Shown piece after piece: positions 32,692 to 41,133 of a stretch of 64,000 nt of DNA; the stretch's first letter is position 1, and each line of letters starts with the position of its first letter. The stretch lies in NCBI GenBank assembly GCA_963676965.2, contig CAXXSO010000025.1, positions 1 to 64,000 on the forward strand, in the 5' to 3' direction. The notes beneath the pieces are model-generated. The model saw nothing but the letters and a program-made list of their open reading frames with translations. It was not told the DNA's origin and ran no database searches. The DNA is from Cohaesibacter sp963676965 (lineage in GTDB: Bacteria > Pseudomonadota > Alphaproteobacteria > Rhizobiales > Cohaesibacteraceae). Both the position numbers and the translations under genes were made by a program.

Positions 32692-34209
32692 TCATTGCTT
32701 GTTTAGCATTTGCTTTTCCCTGCGAAGAACAATTTGCTTCCAGATTGGCGGCAGAACTGTGGTGATGATCAACAGGCTAATCAAAACCATGCAAATCGGA
32801 CGCGTGAAAAGAATATATTCCCCTCTCACGTCGAGCAAAAGAGACAGCCTCAGATTGCTTTCGATAAGAGGGCCCAGAATAACTCCCAGTGCAACGGGTG
32901 CCAAAGGTAGGCCGGTCTTGCTCATGACATAACCGAGCAGGCCAAAGCCGAACATCAACCAAACATCGAATATCGAATTCTGAACGCAGTAAGCGCCCAC
33001 GATGCTCAGACAAAGAATAAGTCCGACCAGCAGTGCTCTTGGAATGCGCAGAACCTGCGCAAACAAGTTGGTCGCAAACGATCCGCCCAGAGGAATCAGG
33101 ATAAGCGATGTCAGGAACATCTGGATCATGAAGCCGTAAATAATATCTGCACTGTTGCGGAACAGATCAGGGCCGGGCTGAAGACCGTGAACCAGAAGTC
33201 CACCCATGATAACGGCGGCGACGGAGCTTCCCGGAATACCGAGCGTGACCGTTGGAATGAGGGCCGCGGCATTGTCAGCGTTGTTGCCAAACTCCGAAGC
33301 GGCGATGCCTTCCGGATTGCCCTTGCCAAAGGTCTCTGGTGATTTTGACATTTTCTTGGCGCGCTCATACGCAAGAAAGGAAACGAAGCTGCCGCTGGCT
33401 CCCGGAAGCAATCCGATGATGATGCCGTAGAGATATGCCCAGCTCCAAATTTTGAAAAACCTCGGGATTTCCCGAATGGTTTCGAGGAAGGGAGAAAATT
33501 TGAGCTTCTGGCTATGCTTGGCTTTCAGAAGTGTCTCTTCGGCCATATCCAGACATGGCGGAATGGCATAAAGTCCGACCATCAGGACGACGATGTCGAT
33601 ACCCGATTCCAGCTCCAGCTGACCAAAGGTGAACCGGTCCGTAGACATGACGGGATCGAGCCCGATCATGCCGATAAACAGCCCCAGAAGAGCCGCCAGA
33701 AAGCCTTTTGGCAAATCCTCGCCAAGGAAAACCGACACCGCGGACATGCCAAAGACGCCGACCCAGAAAACCTCAGGCGGGCCAAAGGAGAGCGTCACGA
33801 GAGACAGGGGTGGTGCGACGAGCATCATGGCAACGGCACTTGCCATGCCGCCGAATGCAGAGGAAAGCAAGGCGACTTGCAGCGCATATCCGGCCTTGCC
33901 CTGCTGTGCCAACGGATATCCGTCGAAGGTGGTGGCAATGGCAGCGGGCGTTCCGGGAATGCGAAGCAGGATGGCAGGAATGGCCCCGCCATACATGGCA
34001 CCATTGTAGATGCCAGCCATCATCCCGAGCGCTACCAGCGGATCCATTGTGAAAGTGAGCGGCAGCAGCACCGCGATGCTCATAGTCGCAGTCAGGCCCG
34101 GCAAGGCGCCGACAATGATGCCAGCCAAAACGCCCCCGACCATTGCCAACAGGTTCGGAAAGGTCAGGACTGCCGGGATTGCAGACAAAAGAGGAGAGAA
34201 AAGATCCAA
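32692..34209 (-). CDS. tctA: Tripartite tricarboxylate transporter large membrane protein TctA
   Basis: About 505 residues, twelve or so membrane helices. Marks are GALPGLTATMSIAVLLPLTF (about residues 35-54), GAIPAILLRIPGTPAAIATTFDGYP (about 75-99) and the later LLPGASGSFVSFLAYERAKK. I take the start as TTG 34209, 5 bases after a GGAGG, giving MDLFSPLLSAIP; the ATG at 34269 lies inside tctB and adds an unrelated extension. TctA forms the large permease subunit for citrate-like or other carboxylates using an ion gradient. Operon order is tctC, tctB, tctA. Confidence 0.93.
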   Translation of the reverse strand: MDLFSPLLSAIPAVLTFPNLLAMVGGVLAGIIVGALPGLTATMSIAVLLPLTFTMDPLVALGMMAGIYNGAMYGGAIPAILLRIPGTPAAIATTFDGYPLAQQGKAGYALQVALLSSAFGGMASAVAMMLVAPPLSLVTLSFGPPEVFWVGVFGMSAVSVFLGEDLPKGFLAALLGLFIGMIGLDPVMSTDRFTFGQLELESGIDIVVLMVGLYAIPPCLDMAEETLLKAKHSQKLKFSPFLETIREIPRFFKIWSWAYLYGIIIGLLPGASGSFVSFLAYERAKKMSKSPETFGKGNPEGIAASEFGNNADNAAALIPTVTLGIPGSSVAAVIMGGLLVHGLQPGPDLFRNSADIIYGFMIQMFLTSLILIPLGGSFATNLFAQVLRIPRALLVGLILCLSIVGAYCVQNSIFDVWLMFGFGLLGYVMSKTGLPLAPVALGVILGPLIESNLRLSLLLDVRGEYILFTRPICMVLISLLIITTVLPPIWKQIVLRREKQMLNKQ

Positions 34210-34210
34210 A

Positions 34211-34660
34211 TCAACCTCCAAGTCTCGTCCAGATTTCTTGAGGCAGAGGGCGCGACAGGATCTGAACAAAAACGATGTAGATAATTGCCAGGAATATAAG
34301 CGTCGTCGCCAGCACAGGCAGAGGCTTGCGGTAACCGAGCAGATAACTCATGACGGGAATGACGATTGCCGAAGTCGTCAGGAAGCCGAGATAGTCCAGG
34401 CCGATGAGAGCGAGAACCATCACGGCGGCGGCGAGAAAGAAACGTGACGGGCTTATAAAGAAGTTTGGATTTTCCCCCGACCGGTTAAGTCGCATCTGCC
34501 CGCGAACGGCGATAATGACACCGGTCGGCACAGCTGGCCCCAGCACAAGAAGAGGAAAGACACGGGCTTCTGGGCTGAAGCCCGTGGCGAGCCAAAAACC
34601 AAGCGCGGCAAGAATTGCCGCGCTTGAACCCAAGACGACATCATTGTGAATGGATTTCAC
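34211..34660 (-). CDS. tctB: Tripartite tricarboxylate transporter small membrane protein TctB
   Basis: 149 residues with four membrane helices (about residues 12-30, 40-55, 70-95 and 110-140). Low conservation is normal for TctB. FFLAAAVMVLALIGLDYLGFLTTSAIV and VLATTLIFLAIIYIVFVQIL are the membrane hairpins. It is the small subunit partner of TctA; its stop is 1 base away from the tctA TTG start. Confidence 0.88.
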   Translation of the reverse strand: MKSIHNDVVLGSSAAILAALGFWLATGFSPEARVFPLLVLGPAVPTGVIIAVRGQMRLNRSGENPNFFISPSRFFLAAAVMVLALIGLDYLGFLTTSAIVIPVMSYLLGYRKPLPVLATTLIFLAIIYIVFVQILSRPLPQEIWTRLGG

Positions 34661-34677
34661 GATGCACCCCTATTCAA

Positions 34678-35630
34678 TTATTTCAACCAGGGAGATGTTT
34701 CCCAGATGGTTCTCATGTTCTTGTCGAATGCATCAAGGCCCTTGGCAAAGTCATCACCTGTCTGGAAGTTCAGAACCACACCCTGCTTTTTCGCATTCTC
34801 CTGGAATTCCGGATCTGCCAAAGCCTTGAGCAACGCAGCTTGTAGGGCTTTCCACGGCTTCCTCAGGCATGCCTTTGGGGACCGGCGAACCCACGCTGCG
34901 AAGACGCAATTATATCATAGCCCTGTTCTTTCAGAGTGGGAACGTCGGGAGCGAGTTCGGAGCGCTCTTCAGCCATGATACCCAAGATGTCGATGCTGTC
35001 CTGATAGTTGACGGCTTCACCAAGGTTGAAGCTGCCTACGGCAACGTGGCCGCCCATCGTGGCATTTCGTGCAGCAGCACCGGGGAAGGGAACAAAGGTA
35101 AATTCGGCGCCGGTCATTTTTTCCAGCTGCAAGCCAGCCAGATGATCGTCGCCACCGAAGTTGCCCGTCGCCATGGTCACGATTTTCGGATTTGCCTTGG
35201 CATATTCGACCATTTCCTTGACGTTGGTAAACTCGCTGCCCTTCTTCACGTTAAGGGCTGCAGGGTCGGTCACCATATTTGCGATGATTGTGAAGTCCTT
35301 CCAGGTGAACTTGGCTTTCCCTTCGATCGGCCTTTGTCACGATGGAAGGCGTGGTGATGATGCCGATCGTATATCCATCTGGCTCGGCATCATGCAGGGC
35401 AGTCCATCCGACCACACCAGAGGCACCGGTGCGGTTCTCAACGACGATGTTGGCATCGTTGCCGAGATATTTTTCGACGAATGGAGCGACCGTGCGCACC
35501 ATGATGTCGCTGCCGCCACTCCGCACCATAAGGAACAATAACGGTAATTTTCTTCTCCGGATATGCAGCCTGAGCAGCGGTGCTAAGGCACAAGTCCAGC
35601 GAAGATAAGAGGCAATAGAGCTTTTTTCAT
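34678..35630 (-). pseudogene. tctC: tctC: substrate-binding protein gene with about five frameshifts
   Basis: A full-length tctC can be read only by changing frame several times. The start is ATG 35630 after GGAG (MKKALLPLIFAGLV, signal peptide). Breaks occur near 35588 (end of signal peptide), 35515 (between VIVPYGA and SDIMVRTVAPFVEKYLG), 35333 (after TTPSIVTKADR), 34882 (after QRGFAGP) and 34852. The last frame ends EFQENAKKQGVVLNFQTGDD and WETSPWLK at the stop at 34678. All pieces together give the normal Bug/TctC length of about 315 residues. Most breaks are single-base changes, several in or beside short runs, so sequence error is as likely as true decay. If real, TctAB has no binding protein here. 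Confidence 0.8.
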
Positions 35631-35678
35631 TTACATCTCCTGTTTATAGCCAATGTCCAGAATTAGAAGCGTTCAAGC

Positions 35679-36347
35679 CTACGAGGCTTGCCACTTTTCA
35701 ATCGCGCCCGGCAGCCATTTGGGTTTTGGCGAGCCAGCTTTGATATTTTCAATTCTGGTTTTCTCTGAGGTGATTTTATTGAGACAGAGTGGCAACAGAT
35801 CCTCGGCATCGCGGGCAGGAACTACCATGACACCGTCGTCGTCGCCGATGATTATATCGCCGTGGTTAACGACCACATTTCCGCAAGCCACAGGAATATT
35901 CATGTGCCCCGGCCCAGTTTTCTGGGATCCGCGAGCGCATGTGCCTCGCGCAAACACCGGAAAGCCGCTGTCGCTGATCCAGTCGCTATCCCTGCACATG
36001 CCATCGAGCACCAGTCCGCCGATTTTTTTGGCGATGGCAGCTCTGGTCATGAGCTCGCCCCACACGCCCGAATGACGATCATTGCAGGTATTCGCGACGA
36101 TGATATCGCCGGGCTCGGCGGAATGCAGAGCGACATGCAGAAGCAAATTGTCATTAGGTGGCAGCTGTACTGTTACTGCCCGACCAAGAATGCGCATTCC
36201 ATGGCGAAGTGGCTTGATGCCTGTATCCATGATGTTGCGCCGACCGTAGCAGTCATTGGCTACGGGGGATGAAACATCCCGAAACTTCTCAACGAACTCT
36301 ACAGACAGGGGGTGGTTGATGGCGGTCAACGAGAAGTCAAAACTCAT
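35679..36347 (-). CDS. RraA-like / 4-hydroxy-4-methyl-2-oxoglutarate aldolase-family protein
   Basis: 222 residues from ATG 36347 (MSFDFSLTAINHPLSVEFV); its ATG overlaps the aminotransferase stop (ATGA), which fixes the start. The family's active-site segments are present: SPVANDCYGR (about 26-35), GDIIVANTCNDRHSGVWGEL (about 80-99) with the usual GGxxG part as SGVWGE, and GLVLDGMCRDSDWI (about 111-124; the R-D pair of the aldolase). Members cleave 4-carboxy-4-hydroxy-2-oxoadipate or related acids to pyruvate plus an oxoacid; others act as RraA. With a carboxylate transporter and an aminotransferase, a role in catabolism of an imported multi-carboxyl compound is plausible. Confidence 0.85.
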   Translation of the reverse strand: MSFDFSLTAINHPLSVEFVEKFRDVSSPVANDCYGRRNIMDTGIKPLRHGMRILGRAVTVQLPPNDNLLLHVALHSAEPGDIIVANTCNDRHSGVWGELMTRAAIAKKIGGLVLDGMCRDSDWISDSGFPVFARGTCARGSQKTGPGHMNIPVACGNVVVNHGDIIIGDDDGVMVVPARDAEDLLPLCLNKITSEKTRIENIKAGSPKPKWLPGAIEKWQAS

Positions 36348-37557
36348 TGTGCTTCTCCTGATACAGAGATTTCCAGTTTGGCAATTGAAGCCCGCAACTT
36401 GAGACATGCTTTCTCAAGGTCTTCGATGGGGCAGGCAAATGAAATTCGAAAGAAGGGAGACATCCCGAAAGCGGCGCCTGGGACACAGACCACTTCGGCC
36501 TCTTCGATAAAGTACCGAGTCAGATCGCCATCGGTCTTGATGATGGCTCCACTTGGAGTTTTCGCGTTCATCAGGTCCTTGCAGGAGACGAACAGATAGA
36601 ATGCGCCATCCGGTGTATGGCATGACAGGCCGTCTGTTCCGTTGATCAAATCAACGCCCAGATCTCGGCGACGGCGGAACTGGGCCAGATTGTCGGCCAT
36701 GAAGTCACGTGGACCGTTCAGCGCTTCAACGGCACCATATTGAGCCGGATGCATGACGCCGCCCGTTGATTGGCTCTGATAGACGCGCATGGCGTCGATC
36801 AATGGTTTGGGTCCGGCCGCAAAGCCGATACGCCAACCGGTCATGCACCAGGATTTCGATACGCCATTTGTTGTCAGGGTGCGTTCCAGGAGGGCATCAG
36901 AGGCCTGAGCAATCGTGAAATATCCCTCATCGGAGTAACGGATATGCTCGTAGATATCGTCGCTTAGAACATAAACATGAGGGTGGCGCTCCAGAACTTC
37001 AGCGATTGCGCGCAGTTCTTTTTCTGACATGACCGCGCCAGTGGGATTTGATGGATTATTGAGGATCAGCCACCGGGTCTTGTTCCGTGATCTTCTTTTC
37101 CAGCGCTTCGGGAGAGATGCAGAAGCGCTCGTCGTAAGATGTCGGCAAGTCGATGGGCACGCCATCATTGAGCCGCACCATTTCCGAATAGCTCACCCAA
37201 CCCGGCGTTGGGATGATAACTTCCTGACCAGGCTCAAGACTGACGGCAAGCGCATTGAAGATGATTTGTTTGACGCCGTTGGCGACAATAACTTGCGATG
37301 GGTCGTAGTCGAGCTTGTTATCGAATTTGAATTTCTCGCAAATTGCCTTTCTGAGAGCAGGAATCCCTTGCACTGGGGGGTAACCTGTATGATTGGCTTG
37401 CAGCGCGTCAATCAAAGCCTGCTTGATTGGCTCGGGAGTGGGAAAGTCGGGCTCACCGGTCGCCAGCGAAATCACTTTAGTGTCCTTTGGCTCGCATGTC
37501 ACGAGCCAATTGTGCGGCCTCCAGCGACGCTGATGGTTGCGTCGATTGCAGCTTCAT
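36344..37557 (-). pseudogene. Aspartate-type aminotransferase gene with two frameshifts
   Basis: Pyridoxal-phosphate fold-type I aminotransferase of the AspC/AlaA group. It starts at ATG 37557 (MKLQSTQPSASLEAAQLARD), breaks near 37490 (RAKG to TKVISLATGEPDFPTP), runs to ISPEALEKKITE, breaks again near 37078, then continues LNNPSNPTGAVMSEKEL. The PLP lysine is in TNGVSKSWCMTGWRIGFAAG (SKSWCMTGWR; the Lys in SK). The Arg of the C-terminus is in FFRISFA. All functional parts exist, so repair of two single-base errors would give an intact enzyme of about 400 residues. It heads the operon aminotransferase, RraA-like, tctC, tctB, tctA and is divergent from the lysR gene. Confidence 0.82.
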
Positions 37558-37882
37558 ATTTACTATTCCGGACATTTGGTCTTTCTACTGAAATTTGCTC
37601 ATAGTTCTACGTTTCCAGAAAGCTTGCTTTGTCCCTCGGACAGAGCGCTTCATGGAGCGGGCCGTTTGGATTGTTTCAAGAGGATCTTGAACAGACACTC
37701 TGCGGATTGCTTTTTTGTTTATGCTAGTTGGTCAAACAAACTTTACGCAATCTAGAAATATTTAACATTACGTCAAATTTTCATTGACAAATAGCGGCTC
37801 AACACCCCAGAGTTGCTGATAAATTCAGCAAATGCTTTAAATGGCTATATTTTACGCTTCAAACATGCAGCAGGAGATCAGC
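37558..37882. promoter_or_regulatory. Divergent promoter region between the aminotransferase operon and lysR
   Basis: About 325 bases, AT-rich, particularly 37735-37860. LysR-type operators are expected here, and T-N11-A patterns are plentiful, but I could not single out a site with confidence. No gene is seen. Confidence 0.4.
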
Positions 37883-38780
37883 ATGTCATTCCGCCGTTTA
37901 AAAACTCTGGTGGCAATTTTTCGACATGGCAGCCTGTCTGCGGCTGCTGCTAATGAGCATCTCACTCGGGCTGCGGTTTCGATGCAAATGAAGCAATTTG
38001 AAGCTGATCTGGGGGTCGAGCTTTTCGACCGGCGCGGGCGTATCCCCGAGTTGAATGCGCGTGGTAAAGCTATCGTCCCGAAGGCGATAGAAATCATTGA
38101 AGCTTATGAACAAATACGCCGAGAAGCGCGGGGCGAAAGCAAGATTTCAGGTGAACTGAACATTGGCGCCATGTTCACCCGCCATGACTGGCGTCGTTCC
38201 CTATGCCATCAAGCAATTGAGAGCCACTTACCCCGACTTGCATATTCAGGCAGCTCCCGGACATTCGGCAAATCTTGTCGCTCCGGTCGATCGCGGATTA
38301 ATCGATGCGGCCTTTATCGGCCGACCTCCTGTTTTGGGATCGCAACTCGTCTTCCACCCGATTACGGAAGAACCATTTCACCTGTTGCAACCGCTGGATT
38401 CCCCGCTCACCGATGTGCGGGAAATTCTGGAAGCCTATCCATTCATCCGCATCAGTCGATCACTTTGGTCAGGGCAGTTGATTGATGACTGGCTTGTGAG
38501 AGAGAATATCAATGTTGATGAAGTCATGGAACTGGATGGAATTCAGATGATTTCCACGATGGTTTTTCACGGTTTGGGAGTATCCGTCGTACCCAAACGC
38601 TGTGTTCCAGCACCCAACCCCGTTCCCGTTTCTGAAGTGGCGATTGACTCGATTGCTTCACGGCCGGTTGGGCTTCTTGTCCGCTACGACAACCCCAAAA
38701 GCAACCTGATCGACGCCCTTTGCAAACAATTGGAAAAGGTGGTCGAAGGCGTTGCCCTCTTCCTAAATAAGGCACATTGA
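37883..38780 (+). pseudogene. LysR-family regulator gene with one frameshift
   Basis: Start at ATG 37883 after AGGAG (MSFRRLKTLVAIFRHGSLSA). The N-terminal helix-turn-helix is complete (AAAANEHLTRAAVSMQMKQFEADLG, about residues 19-43). The frame shifts near 38178, just after GELNIGAMFT, and continues as AMTGVVPYAIKQLRATYPDL in the next frame, covering the effector domain to LFLNKAH at 38780. Together this makes a normal 295-300 residue LysR protein. It is divergent from the aminotransferase-rraA-tct operon and should be its regulator. One single-base change would restore it; real mutation and sequence error cannot be told apart. Confidence 0.82.
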
Positions 38781-39093
38781 GGGTTCATTTCCAAGGATTG
38801 GATAACGAGTTTCTAGGAGGCCTATCTCAAAGTGAGGTTGAATACAACACGGTTTGTGGAGCAGATCACCCGCGTCTGTAAACAGGGTTTGCAGGTCTGA
38901 CACGGAGCTTTGCAGCGCATTCAGGTGAAGTGATCCATCAAGAAACCGCGCGCGATATGCTGGCTTGGGAAATAGTCACGGCTTCCAATACTTTCAGAAT
39001 AGTTTTCCGGGGTAGTTTTGTCAGTGTAAACACATTCTTAGCTTTGTTTTGCAATTTTGAAATTAGTGCGCGAGCCAAGGAAGCGGGTGAAAT
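38781..39093. other. Intergenic region upstream of globin-coupled chemoreceptor
   Basis: About 310 bases. No convincing gene; short frames carry several stops. Ends with an AAGGAAGCGGGTGAAAT ribosome-binding region before ATG 39094. Confidence 0.4.
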
Positions 39094-40806
39094 ATGGACC
39101 AGCAAAACTGCAAGGAAGCATTGAACTTTCTTAAAAGTGGGATACCCCATAATCGGAAGACAGATATTCTCGACAAGTATCTGACCAAGGATCTGCCGGA
39201 CGTCGTGAGTGAACTTCATGCGGCGCTTGGTCAGAGTTGTGCCGGTAAATTGTTGCCGAAAAGCCCTGAGGCTTTGAACAATCTGAAAGGCCGCCAACAG
39301 GACCACTGGGAACGGCTTTTCTCGCAGCCATTTGATGAGGATTCTGAGGCCCGAGCCACCAAAACGGGCCTTGTTCATCAGCGCATTGGGCTTCCGACCG
39401 ATTGGTATGTTGCCGCCTATGGCCGTGCTTTGATGAAAATGATCCCGAGCGTCACCAAGAAATACAGCTTCAGAAGCAAGGAGTTGGATGGTATCCTTGC
39501 TAATTTGCTGTTCCGCGCCTTTGCAGACATGAGTGTTTCGATCACTGGCTATGAGCACGCCGCCGTTGATATGGCGACCAAAGAGGCGCGTGGCTCCAAC
39601 GTGGCCAATCTGGGCAAGATGTCTCACTCGGTTGCCGAAATCAACGACATCATGTTGCAGGTCGCGTTGCTGCGTAAAAACTCCGAAGATGTGGCGTACA
39701 ACAGCCAGGCCATCTCGGCTGCCGCGACCGAAATGGTCTCCTCGGTGGAAGAGTTGTCCCGCAACTCCGATGGCGTCAGCAACGAAGCCAGAGAGACCAA
39801 TTCCAACGTGATCAATGGTCAGGACACGGTGCGTAAAATGTCCACCACCATGTCTCACATCGCCAATTCGGTGGAAGAGACATCGCGTCGCGTGGATGAA
39901 TTGGCGACCGCATCCGAGCAGATCAATCAGATTATTGCCGTGATTGAAAATATTGCTGCCCAGACCAATCTGCTGGCCTTGAATGCCACCATCGAAGCTG
40001 CCCGCGCAGGCGAAGCTGGCAAAGGCTTTGCCGTTGTGGCAGCCGAGGTGAAGGATCTGGCCAACCAGACGTCACGCTCGACCGAAGACATCATTCAGAA
40101 AGTGTCATTGCTGCGTGAAGGCATGGCGAACATCCAGAAGACCATGGAAGCCTCGACCAATGCGGTGCTCGACGGCGAAGCTGCGATCAACGAAACATCG
40201 AGCCTGATGGAACGGGTATCGGGACAGATCGGCTCTGTCTCCGGCAACATGCATGAGATTTCCAATATTCTGTCCGGTCAGAAAGATGCCAGCGCTGAAG
40301 TGGCTAACAACATTGGCAAGATCGCCGACATCGCGACCGACAATGACACCATGGTGTCGATGGTTGCCAAGTCTCTGGCTGAAAGCACTGATTATTTCTC
40401 CAGCAGCGCCCGCGACATGTTCGAGGAAGACAATGCGGCTTCCCTTTGCTATGCAGCCAAGATCGATCATATCCTGTTCAAGCGGCAGGTTCTGAACACC
40501 TGCACCGGTGACGACAATTGGACCTCAGACAAGGTGCCGGATCATCACGAATGCCGTCTTGGTGTCTGGTATGACAAGATCACCGATCCGGACCTGCGCG
40601 GATCCCGCGCCTTTACTGATCTGGTCGAGCCACACAAGCAGGTTCATGATAGTGCAAAACGCGCTCTTGACGCCCATGCAGCAGGCAATGATGACGAAAT
40701 GCTGGACGCCTTGAGAGAACTCGACGTGACGAGTAAGAAGGTTGTCGACCTCCTTGACAAGCTGGCAATGGAAATTATCGAGCGTGAAAAACGCCATGTG
40801 GCTTGA
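39094..40806 (+). CDS. Globin-coupled (HemAT-like) chemoreceptor with C-terminal CZB zinc domain
   Basis: 570 residues, no membrane segment, so cytoplasmic. Residues about 1-165 are a protoglobin sensor. The heme-ligand region reads LVHQRIGLPTDWYVAAYGRA (about 90-109), with the proximal His followed by the RIGL...WY pattern of aerotaxis globins. A coiled region leads to the methyl-accepting signalling domain with tip AAQTNLLALNATIEAARAGE (about 290-309). After this comes a CZB domain (about 445-560) with IDHILFKRQVL, DHHECRLGVWY and PHKQVHDSAKRA, the usual three-His-plus-Cys zinc site. It should respond to oxygen through heme, and zinc (or oxidation of the zinc-binding Cys) through CZB. A strong terminator follows. 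Confidence 0.92.
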   Translation: MDQQNCKEALNFLKSGIPHNRKTDILDKYLTKDLPDVVSELHAALGQSCAGKLLPKSPEALNNLKGRQQDHWERLFSQPFDEDSEARATKTGLVHQRIGLPTDWYVAAYGRALMKMIPSVTKKYSFRSKELDGILANLLFRAFADMSVSITGYEHAAVDMATKEARGSNVANLGKMSHSVAEINDIMLQVALLRKNSEDVAYNSQAISAAATEMVSSVEELSRNSDGVSNEARETNSNVINGQDTVRKMSTTMSHIANSVEETSRRVDELATASEQINQIIAVIENIAAQTNLLALNATIEAARAGEAGKGFAVVAAEVKDLANQTSRSTEDIIQKVSLLREGMANIQKTMEASTNAVLDGEAAINETSSLMERVSGQIGSVSGNMHEISNILSGQKDASAEVANNIGKIADIATDNDTMVSMVAKSLAESTDYFSSSARDMFEEDNAASLCYAAKIDHILFKRQVLNTCTGDDNWTSDKVPDHHECRLGVWYDKITDPDLRGSRAFTDLVEPHKQVHDSAKRALDAHAAGNDDEMLDALRELDVTSKKVVDLLDKLAMEIIEREKRHVA

Positions 40807-40832
40807 GCCGAGGAGCCACACATTCAGCCAAG

Positions 40833-40868
40833 ATCAAAAAGGGCGACCAACAGGTCGCCCTTTTTGAT
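40833..40868. terminator. Strong bidirectional terminator after the globin chemoreceptor
   Basis: A 16-bp perfect stem (ATCAAAAAGGGCGACC / GGTCGCCCTTTTTGAT) with an AACA loop, 27 bases after the stop. The A and T runs on either side let it work on both strands, for the minus-strand glycosyltransferase too. Confidence 0.9.
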
Positions 40869-41133
40869 TGAAGCAAGACTTATTGGCAGGCGACTGGCTC
40901 TGGTGGCAGCATGGCCCAGCCGATGCGGAATGGTTTGTCGGTGACCTTCCAGGGGAAAGCTTCTATGTCGGACGTGTGGATCCTTTTCAGATCAACCCAT
41001 CATAATTGGGAATCCGTGGCTGCGCGCCATCTTTTTGCTGCCACAGGATCAAAAAGGCCTTGGCAACGCACCTGTGCGGGGGCCGCCCAAGGGCTCTTGC
41101 CCCAATCTTCCAGATATACCAGTGAGGGACGTT

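Noticed and set aside
40880..41000. Further continuation of the GtrA-GT39 protein beyond the stop at 41000
   Set aside because: The same frame can be read on for about 40 codons past the TGA, but there is no clear family resemblance, so I stop at 41000.
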